Positions 5,528 to 11,055 of a stretch of 11,055 bases of DNA are shown in pieces. Positions within the stretch are counted from its first letter, which is position 1. Each line of letters starts with the position of its first letter. Both the position numbers and the translations under genes were made by a program. The stretch is from an uncultured Gemmatimonadota bacterium. GTDB taxonomy: Bacteria; Gemmatimonadota; Gemmatimonadetes; Gemmatimonadales; Gemmatimonadaceae. The notes beneath the pieces are model-generated. The model was not told where the DNA came from, searched no databases, and worked only from the letters and a program-made list of their open reading frames with translations. The DNA is taken from contig CAMLDY010000087.1 of the NCBI GenBank assembly GCA_946478895.1, positions 1-11,055 on the forward strand, written 5' to 3'.

Positions 5528-6895
5528 ATGGGAGGCAAGTTGAGCTCTCGTTCTTTCGTGACACGCCCATTTGCCCCCGTCGCCAACCTCATCAAGCGAG
5601 TGTTGGGAAAGCGCGGGCCGGCATCGGAATCCGCGGCTCCAGGCCTGCGCCAGAACGGTCTCGACAGCGAGCGCCGGCTCAGCTTCATGCTGGAGTCGGT
5701 TCCCGTCAACCTGTGGTCGACCGACGCGCACCTCAACATCACCTTCTCGCAGGGCGCTGGACTCCATCTCATCGGCGGCAAGCCGAACGAGCAGGTCGGG
5801 ATGACGCTCTACGAGGTCCTGAAGACGAGGGATCCTCGGTTCACTCCGCTGGCCGCGCACCTTCGGGCTCTCCAGGGAGAGCTCGTGCGCTACGAAACGG
5901 ATTGGCGCGGGCGATCGTTCGAGACTCGAGTCGAGCCACTGCGCGCGGCCGACGGCCGCATCAGTGGAACCGTCGGCATCGCGATCGATGTGACCGACCG
6001 CAAGAGTCTCTATGATGCGCTGCAGACCCAGAACGTGTACTTCGCCGCACTCTTCGAGAACGCGCCCGAAGCAATCGCCATCCTCGACGAACACGATCGC
6101 ATCATCCGCATCAACGGCCAGTTCACCAGCATGTTCGGGTACGGCGAAGACGACGCGGTCGGCGCCAACATCAACGATCTGATCGTCCCGGGCGAGCTCG
6201 TCGAGGAAGCCGAGAACCTCACCGAGCGGGTCGCGGCGGGCGAGAAGCTCACCGCCGAAGCGTTGCGCCGGCACAAGGATGGCCACGCATTCTGGGTGTC
6301 CATTTCGGCCACGCCGTTTGGGGTCGTCGATCAGCCCGGACGCGTGTACGCGATGTATCACGACATCTCGGCGCGGAAGCGCGCCGAAGACGACCTCAAG
6401 GCGCTGGTGCTCGTCGACGAGCTGACAGGACTCCCCAACCGGCGCGCGTTCATCACTCTCTCCGAGCAGGCGCTCAAGCTCGCCATGCGCCTCGAGCGTG
6501 ACGTCCTCATGATCTTCATCGACGTCGATCATCTCAAGTACATCAACGACACCTACGGCCACCTCGCCGGCGACCGCGCGCTGATCGATACGGCGCGGGT
6601 GCTCCGCGAGAGCTGCCGTGAAGCAGACATCATCGCGCGGCTCGGCGGCGACGAGTTCGTGGCGCTGTTGACCGTCGATTCCGACCAGACCGCGGAGCTG
6701 GTTTGCGAGCGCATCAAAGCTCGCGTCGACTCCCATAACGAGGAAGCCCAGCGCGGCTACGAGCTGTCGTTAAGCGTTGGCGCTACACGTTCCAAGGCGG
6801 AAGGAACGATGCTCGCCGATCTGCTGGCGCAGGCCGATACCGCGCTCTACGAGCAGAAGCGCGGTCGCGGTCGCCCCCACGCGTTGTCGCGCTAG
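5528..6895 (+). CDS. Diguanylate cyclase with two PAS domains
   Basis: A 455-residue signalling enzyme that makes cyclic di-GMP from two GTP. Residues about 51-159 form a PAS domain (SVPVNLWSTDAHLNITF to GIAIDVTDRKS). Residues about 171-288 form a second PAS domain (LFENAPEAIAILDEHDRI to MYHDISARKRAEDDL). Residues about 291-446 are the GGDEF domain: DELTGLPNRRAF, the metal-site segment FIDVDHLKYINDTYGHLAGD, and an intact GGDEF (373-377). The RxxD inhibitory site (READ, 364-367) stands exactly five residues before it, so product inhibition is expected. There is no membrane segment, so it is probably a cytoplasmic sensor with a ligand or redox input through PAS. ATG 5528 is chosen; TTG 5501 and TTG 5540 (after GGGAGG at 5530-5535) are alternatives. 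It lies 59 bases after the dehydrogenase and converges on sodC with 3 bases between stops. Confidence 0.92.
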   Translation: MGGKLSSRSFVTRPFAPVANLIKRVLGKRGPASESAAPGLRQNGLDSERRLSFMLESVPVNLWSTDAHLNITFSQGAGLHLIGGKPNEQVGMTLYEVLKTRDPRFTPLAAHLRALQGELVRYETDWRGRSFETRVEPLRAADGRISGTVGIAIDVTDRKSLYDALQTQNVYFAALFENAPEAIAILDEHDRIIRINGQFTSMFGYGEDDAVGANINDLIVPGELVEEAENLTERVAAGEKLTAEALRRHKDGHAFWVSISATPFGVVDQPGRVYAMYHDISARKRAEDDLKALVLVDELTGLPNRRAFITLSEQALKLAMRLERDVLMIFIDVDHLKYINDTYGHLAGDRALIDTARVLRESCREADIIARLGGDEFVALLTVDSDQTAELVCERIKARVDSHNEEAQRGYELSLSVGATRSKAEGTMLADLLAQADTALYEQKRGRGRPHALSR

Positions 6896-6898
6896 CCC

Positions 6899-7450
6899 TC
6901 AGGGCAGCGCTTTCACCACACCGCACGCGATCCGCGCGCCGCTGTTCCCCGCCGGATTGCTGACCTGATCGTCGGCAGCGGCGTGAATGACGAGCGCGCT
7001 GCCATCGGCGTCGAGTAGCGAGGTCGTGCCAGGTGTGAGCGAGACGCGGTCGGTGCTGAACGACACGCGCCCAACGCCGTTGTCAGGAATCGTGATGTTC
7101 GGATTGTCGCCCGCGTGCGGGCCGTTGGGATTCTCTAGCCCGTGCTGCCTCGCCATCGGATTGTAGTGGCCGCCCGCGCTGGAAAAAGCCGGAGTCGTTC
7201 CGACGTCGCACTTGCCGACATCGTGAAAATGAATTCCGTGGACTCCCGCCGGCAGAGAGATACTGGCGATCTCGACGAACACCAGGCCGTTCTGATCCTG
7301 GGTGAGCTGCGCGGTGCCGATTGGCGCGCCGCCGGTGTTGTACATGATGGCGTTGGCGACGGCCACCGCGTTTCTCGCGCGCTGCGCCGAGGAGCAAGCG
7401 GTCGCGACGAGCGCGATGCCGAGCATCACCGTGCGTGCTGGGAATTTCAT
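6899..7450 (-). CDS. sodC: Superoxide dismutase [Cu-Zn], lipoprotein type
   Basis: A 183-residue envelope enzyme that converts superoxide to hydrogen peroxide and oxygen. The signal peptide ends at a lipobox-like ATAC with Cys19. All ligands of the family are present: copper by His74 and His76 (GVHGIHFHDVGKC), bridging His95 (AGGHYNP) and His156 (LVIHA); zinc by His95, His103, His112 and Asp115 (NGPHAGDNPN). Cys81 and Cys176 form the conserved disulphide, and Arg173 (NSGARIACGVV) is the substrate-guiding arginine. Length fits bacterial SodC. ATG 7450 has GGAG at 7457-7460 with 6 bases spacing. It follows the CPD/plug gene by 43 bases on the same strand with no clear terminator between, so it may be the last gene of the sdh operon. 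The start and the complete set of catalytic residues make this call firm. Confidence 0.96.
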   Translation of the reverse strand: MKFPARTVMLGIALVATACSSAQRARNAVAVANAIMYNTGGAPIGTAQLTQDQNGLVFVEIASISLPAGVHGIHFHDVGKCDVGTTPAFSSAGGHYNPMARQHGLENPNGPHAGDNPNITIPDNGVGRVSFSTDRVSLTPGTTSLLDADGSALVIHAAADDQVSNPAGNSGARIACGVVKALP

Positions 7451-7493
7451 CTTCGACTCCGGGAAAGAGTTTTTGCCGGCCCACTCCCGACAA

Positions 7494-8903
7494 CTAATCC
7501 CGAATCTTGAACTTCGTCCAGATCACGACGGTCGTGCAGTCCCGCATTCCCTGGGTGTACTGCGCCGGGACGCCCGGCCCGGAATAGACCTCGACTCCGA
7601 CGACTTCGCGGCCGTTAATGAAATCGTTGATGTCGCCTGGGGTGGCGGATTGCCAAGGCATGTCGTCGACGTAGTATTGCACGCAGTTGCCGCCGCCCAC
7701 GCCGCGAGAGCCCGTCACGACGTCGCCCGTGGGGCTGTAGCTGACGCGCAGACTCGGCACGACGCGAAGGATGTCGGTGAGCTGGTTTGGGTGCATCGCC
7801 TGGATCTGCTCGGGGCCGAGATAGTAACCCTGGCCGGATTTCTTGCGCTGGGTGAAGCCAACCTTGTCCAGGCTGGCCACCCGCCGTGCCGTGACCAGTA
7901 CCGGATCGAGCGCCGCCACGAACTTCGGGAGCTTGATGCTGACGCGCTCGGCCTCGTGCGAGGACAAATCGACCGGCACCGTCTCGGCCCCGAATCCCAG
8001 GTGGCGTGCCAGCAGCACGTGGCTGCCGGAGGGCAGATCGCGGATCGTGAAATCTCCCTTCTCGTTGGTCAACACAACCTTGTCGGTACCGACCACCTCG
8101 ACGCGGCTGCCGGCGTTGGACGGCGCACCCTCGAGAATGACGCGTCCGGACACAACCGCCTTCCCGGTTTTGGCACCCGAATCAACTTTTGCCAGCAGCA
8201 TCGTGCGCGCGAACAGCTCCGCATCGTCTTCGCCGAGCTCGATCGGAATCTCGGCGGTGACCGCGTTTCCCTTCCGCGCCTGGAGCGTCGCCTTCATCGA
8301 GTTCGGCAACCCGCAGATGCTGAACTTTCCACGCTCGTCGGTGCTGTCGCGGAGCACGCGGGGCGTGCGGCGGACGCCGATTTCCTTGGACGCCTCGATC
8401 TCCGTCCACGCAATCGAGACGTCCGCGCCTGAGACTGGCTGCAGAGACTCGGGATCGATGACGTGACCGATCACAGCTGAAGATCCACGCAGACGTGGAT
8501 TAACGTGCGTGCACGCCGAGCGGATCATCGTCCTCGCCGACGGCACCGAAAGTACGACGTAGCTCACGCTGTCGGCGCCGACATGAAACGGCTGGGACGC
8601 CAGCGAGATGCCGAGCGTGTCGAGCAACGGGTGAAACACTCCGATCTGATAGGTGCCCGGGGCCAGGCTGTCCACGGAGAATCTGCCCGCCGAGTCGGTC
8701 ACCAGAGTTGCCTTGGCGCCCTGAACGATGACGTCCGCGCCGGCAAGGTAGCGGCCGTTGAGACTGTCGAGGACTCTCCCGACGATCGCAGCCTTGGGTG
8801 CTTTTGGCTGGGGCGCCGCCGGCGAAGGGGTCTTCTGCTGAGCGAGGAGCGGAGCGGCGGAAAAAAGGAGCGCTGCCACGGAGTTTCTGACTACAGATCG
8901 CAT
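7494..8903 (-). CDS. Secreted protein with three carboxypeptidase-regulatory-like modules and a TonB-plug-like end
   Basis: A 469-residue exported protein. The signal peptide is MRSVVRNSVAALLFSAAPLLAQ, followed by a Pro/Ala/Lys linker. Three carboxypeptidase-D-regulatory-like beta modules follow: about 39-121 (IVGRVLDSLNGRYLAGADV, TDSAGRFSVDSLAPGTY), about 142-240 (VIGHVIDPESLQPVSGADV, DERGKFSICGLP) and about 250-325 (VSGRVILEGAPSNAGSRVEV, NEKGDFTIRDLPSG). The last 130 residues resemble a TonB-receptor plug (ALDPVLVTARR, LTDILRVVPSLRV, CVQYYVDDMPW, VVGVEVYSGPGVPAQYT) and end at VVIWTKF; no 22-strand barrel follows. That makes it a plug-only protein rather than a transporter. Such proteins are, from memory, common in Gemmatimonadota, with unknown role. 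ATG 8903 follows directly on the TAG of the TPR gene, with GGAAG as binding site, so it is in the sdh operon. Periplasmic or outer-membrane location is inferred. Confidence 0.8.
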   Translation of the reverse strand: MRSVVRNSVAALLFSAAPLLAQQKTPSPAAPQPKAPKAAIVGRVLDSLNGRYLAGADVIVQGAKATLVTDSAGRFSVDSLAPGTYQIGVFHPLLDTLGISLASQPFHVGADSVSYVVLSVPSARTMIRSACTHVNPRLRGSSAVIGHVIDPESLQPVSGADVSIAWTEIEASKEIGVRRTPRVLRDSTDERGKFSICGLPNSMKATLQARKGNAVTAEIPIELGEDDAELFARTMLLAKVDSGAKTGKAVVSGRVILEGAPSNAGSRVEVVGTDKVVLTNEKGDFTIRDLPSGSHVLLARHLGFGAETVPVDLSSHEAERVSIKLPKFVAALDPVLVTARRVASLDKVGFTQRKKSGQGYYLGPEQIQAMHPNQLTDILRVVPSLRVSYSPTGDVVTGSRGVGGGNCVQYYVDDMPWQSATPGDINDFINGREVVGVEVYSGPGVPAQYTQGMRDCTTVVIWTKFKIRD

Positions 8904-9416
8904 CTAATCTTCCAAAGCTGGTTCGTAAGCTGATTCAGTGTGAGCAGTGACGTGCGAGTTGGTGTTGATGAGGCGCGCGCAGGTATTCCAGCGCAGGATC
9001 GAATCGTCGTTTCCGGCGGGCCGGATTTCTTCCGCTTTCTCGTACCACTCCATTGCCTGCCGCAGTGCGTCGTAGGCCATTCCGCCACTCCCCATTCCGC
9101 CGCGGTGCAGGTAAGCCTGTCCGCTCCGCTCCGAGACGATCCCGGTATAGTAAAAGCGCTGATACGCATCGGTGATGCGCGGCAAAACTTCCTTCACTCC
9201 CTTCATCACCGTCGCGTGCCCCTCGGCGAGCTGGTCCGTCAACGCCAGCACGAGCATGACCAGGACCTGTTGATTTTCCGGATCGATGTCGAGGATGTCA
9301 CGGCAAATGCTCTCTGCGGCTCGCGACTCATTGAGCAGACGATACCGCTCCGCCTTCTGAATCGCGCCCGGGATCGCCTCCCTGGAAATCGGCTTGAGCT
9401 GGAACTGTTCTCTCAC
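8904..9416 (-). CDS. TPR-like helical protein in the sdh operon
   Basis: A 170-residue soluble protein with no signal peptide or membrane segment. Residues about 12-54 form a TPR-like helix pair (AIQKAERYRLLNESRAAESI, CRDILDIDPENQQVLVMLVL, with the DPEN turn typical of TPRs). Residues about 93-134 form another (YTGIVSERSGQAYLH, then AYDALRQAMEWYEKAEEIRP), broken by a glycine-rich loop GGMGSGGMA. The end (ILRWNTCARLI and after) is helical then disordered. TPR proteins hold partners together, so a role in assembly or tethering of succinate dehydrogenase or its neighbours is a guess from position. The GTG at 9416 overlaps the TGA of sdhB by 4 bases (GTGA), with GGAGG at 9426-9430 spaced 9 bases, showing translational coupling. 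The next gene starts on the base after its stop codon. Confidence 0.75.
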   Translation of the reverse strand: MREQFQLKPISREAIPGAIQKAERYRLLNESRAAESICRDILDIDPENQQVLVMLVLALTDQLAEGHATVMKGVKEVLPRITDAYQRFYYTGIVSERSGQAYLHRGGMGSGGMAYDALRQAMEWYEKAEEIRPAGNDDSILRWNTCARLINTNSHVTAHTESAYEPALED

Positions 9417-10297
9417 GGCGCCGTACCTCCGCTTCCGCCATCCCCCATCCCCCGTCCCGCCTTCCTACCCCGCACCAGCCGCACGAGTTTCGCGAGGGGG
9501 TCGAAGTGCCTGTCGACGACGCGCTCCTTCAGCGGAATGATGGCGTTGTCGGTGATGGTGATGTTCTCCGGACAAACCTTGGTGCAGCACTTGGTGATGT
9601 TGCAGTAGCCGATGCCGTGGCTCTCCTTGAGCTCGTCGCGGCGATCGAGAATGTCGAGCGGGTGCATCTCCAGTTGCGCGGCGTGCACCAGCAGCCGCGG
9701 GCCGACGAACTGCTCGTGGAGGCGGTGATCCCTGAGCACGTGACAGACATCCTGGCAGAGGAAGCACTCGATGCACTTTCTGAATTCCTGAACGCGATCG
9801 GCGTCGGACTGCGCCATCCGCCAGGTACCGTCGGGAGAATCGGGTGGGCGCGGCGTGAATTTCCTGATTCGCTTTTTGGCGCGGAAATTGGAAGACACGT
9901 CGGTGACCAGATCCTTGAGCGGCGGAAATGCCCGCATCGGTTCGACGGTCACCGGCTCATTCAGATCGAGCTCGCTCAATCGCGTCATGCACATCAGGCG
10001 CGGCATGCCGTTGATCTCCGCCGAGCACGAGCCGCACTTCCCCGCCTTGCAGTTCCAGCGCACCGCCAGATCAGACGCGCTCTCCGCCTGGATTCGATGG
10101 ATCGCATCGAGGACGACCATGCCCTCCGATACTTCGGTCGAATAATCCTGGAGCGCGCCTGTCGGACCTGCGCCCCGCCAGACCCGGAACGTCGCGCGGC
10201 GCGCCTGAGTGCCGGCGCTGGTGTTGCTGCGCGCCGCAGCCCGCTGCCCGCTTTCGACAACATTGCGCGCCAGTGATTCGCTCGCGGAGCCGGCCAT
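9413..10297 (-). CDS. sdhB: Succinate dehydrogenase iron-sulfur subunit
   Basis: A 294-residue electron-transfer subunit of complex II; it carries electrons from SdhA-bound FAD to the quinone site. The [2Fe-2S] ligands are Cys83, Cys88, Cys91 and Cys103 (WNCKAGKCGSCSAEING, LMC). The [4Fe-4S] and [3Fe-4S] centres use the clusters FRKCIECFLCQDVCHVLRDH (Cys175, 178, 181, 185) and YCNITKCCTKVCPE (Cys232, 237/238, 242). The wording of these segments, with MHPLD and ITDNAIIPLKERVVDR, matches the actinobacterial Sdh1 type rather than the E. coli type. About 35 Ala/Ser/Arg-rich residues precede the first conserved strand (ATFRVWRG), and a Gly-rich tail (GMGDGGSGG) ends the protein. ATG 10297 overlaps the sdhA stop by one base (TAATG), with GAGGAG 8 bases before it, so the start is well supported. 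Confidence 0.95.
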   Translation of the reverse strand: MAGSASESLARNVVESGQRAAARSNTSAGTQARRATFRVWRGAGPTGALQDYSTEVSEGMVVLDAIHRIQAESASDLAVRWNCKAGKCGSCSAEINGMPRLMCMTRLSELDLNEPVTVEPMRAFPPLKDLVTDVSSNFRAKKRIRKFTPRPPDSPDGTWRMAQSDADRVQEFRKCIECFLCQDVCHVLRDHRLHEQFVGPRLLVHAAQLEMHPLDILDRRDELKESHGIGYCNITKCCTKVCPENITITDNAIIPLKERVVDRHFDPLAKLVRLVRGRKAGRGMGDGGSGGTAP

Positions 10298-11055
10298 TAC
10301 TTGTTCTCCTCGATGATCTTCTTCAGATCTTCCCGCATCTCGGGAATCGGCTCGCGGGTCACCTGCATCTCCCCGCCCGAGCCGCGCTTGATGACGATGT
10401 TGAATTTCCCGTAATTCGGATCCTTTTCCGGAAAGTCGTCACGGAAGTGGCCGCCGCGACTTTCCTTTCTCTCCAACGCTGACCGCGCGATGATCTCGGA
10501 AACCGTGAGCAGGTTCTGGACGTCGAGCGCGGTGTGCCATCCCGGATTGTACTCCCGGTTACCGGTCACCGAAACCTTCGCCGCCCGCTCCTTCAGGGTC
10601 CTGAGCGCATCGAGCGCACGCCGCATTTCTTCTTCGCGCCTGACGATGCCGACGAGCTCCTGCATCATCGACTGCAGATCGTGCTCCACCTGATACGGAT
10701 TCTCGCCACCGGAACGCTCGAACGGCGCGAGCGCAGCCTGGACGATGGCGTCCGCCTGCTGCGCATCGGCGCGGGGCGTCGACTGCCGTCCCGCGTATTC
10801 CGTCGCGTATTTCCCCGCGCGCATTCCGAACACCAGCAGATCGGACAGCGAATTTCCACCGAGTCGGTTCGCGCCGTGGAGGCCGGCGCCGCACTCGCCG
10901 GCGGCGAATAGCCCGGGCACCGTCGACATCTGGGTGTCGGCATCGACGCGGATGCCACCCATCACGTAGTGCGTCGTCGGGCCGACCTCCATCGGCTCCC
11001 TGGTGATGTCGATGTCGGCCAGCTGCTTGAACTGGTGGTACATGCTGGGGAGCTT
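10297..11055 (-). CDS. sdhA: Succinate dehydrogenase flavoprotein subunit, C-terminal part
   Basis: The last 252 residues of the catalytic subunit of complex II, which oxidises succinate to fumarate with covalently bound FAD; the frame runs off the right edge, so the FAD-attachment N-terminal half lies outside. Visible are KLPSMYHQFKQLADIDIT, then GPTTHYVMGGIRVD with the conserved His, and PGLFAAGECGAGLHGANR followed by LGGNSLSDLLVFG. The His and the Arg of GANRLGGNSL correspond to dicarboxylate-binding residues known in this family. The helical C-terminal domain follows, ending in EYNPGWHTALDVQNLLTVSE and KESRGGHFRDDFP. No break or missing key residue is seen. An internal Met near the edge is not the true start, because the family continues upstream through KLPS. 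It is the first visible gene of the minus-strand operon and is joined to sdhB by a one-base overlap. Confidence 0.95.
   Translation of the reverse strand, partial: KLPSMYHQFKQLADIDITREPMEVGPTTHYVMGGIRVDADTQMSTVPGLFAAGECGAGLHGANRLGGNSLSDLLVFGMRAGKYATEYAGRQSTPRADAQQADAIVQAALAPFERSGGENPYQVEHDLQSMMQELVGIVRREEEMRRALDALRTLKERAAKVSVTGNREYNPGWHTALDVQNLLTVSEIIARSALERKESRGGHFRDDFPEKDPNYGKFNIVIKRGSGGEMQVTREPIPEMREDLKKIIEENK

Noticed and set aside
4302..5570. A 422-codon minus-strand frame opposite the sugar dehydrogenase
   Set aside because: Same artefact of GC-rich coding; the plus strand has clear family motifs through the whole length and a good start.
5498..6736. A 412-codon open frame on the minus strand opposite the GGDEF gene
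   Set aside because: It is a shadow of the real gene: high GC leaves antisense frames open, and its protein is Asp/Glu/Val/Arg-rich with no recognisable domain.
7302..8432. A 376-codon plus-strand frame across sodC and the CPD/plug gene
   Set aside because: It spans two well-supported minus-strand genes and their junction, and its translation is low-complexity Arg/Ala/His/Asp.

Overview
The window looks like chromosomal DNA from a Gram-negative, high-GC bacterium, most plausibly a member of the Gemmatimonadota. The pointers are several lipoboxes and Sec-type signal peptides, a secreted protein with carboxypeptidase-regulatory-like modules followed by a TonB-plug-like end without a barrel, a regulator with an N-terminal receiver-like half and a C-terminal AraC-type helix-turn-helix, and an SdhA/SdhB pair of the actinobacterial Sdh1 type. 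The phylum is an inference from gene style; there is no marker gene here.

Left part (about 1-3450). Sampled lines are near 55% GC, against about 63-72% in sampled lines further right. It holds the tail of an unrecognised gene (1-195, +), a receiver-like/AraC regulator on the minus strand split by a frameshift at a run of five T (319-1267), and, read the other way, two overlapping genes. The first of these encodes a 331-residue lipoprotein (1436-2431). The second encodes an Ig/PKD-like lipoprotein whose signal peptide (start 2424) is one frame away from its body (2524-3432). Both breaks look like a single surplus base at an A/T run. The segment therefore reads as accessory DNA that is decaying, or as a poorly sequenced patch. 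A strong rho-independent terminator follows at 3547-3577.

Middle part (3600-6895, +). A small lipoprotein (3666-4100), a 12-bp perfect inverted repeat (4112-4149), an exported PQQ-dependent sugar dehydrogenase of the glucose/sorbosone dehydrogenase type (4197-5468), and a PAS-PAS-GGDEF diguanylate cyclase with an intact active site and inhibitory site (5528-6895).

Right part (6899-11055, -). Transcription runs from the right edge leftwards: the C-terminal 252 residues of SdhA, SdhB, a TPR-like protein, a three-module CPD/plug protein and a Cu/Zn superoxide dismutase (SodC). Junctions are 1-nt overlap, 4-nt overlap, 0 nt and 43 nt, so at least the first four genes form one coupled operon, and sodC may be its last member. 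The operon converges on the GGDEF gene with only 3 nt between the stop codons. No tRNA, rRNA, CRISPR array, transposase or IS end was seen, and no gene-free stretch exceeds about 235 bases.
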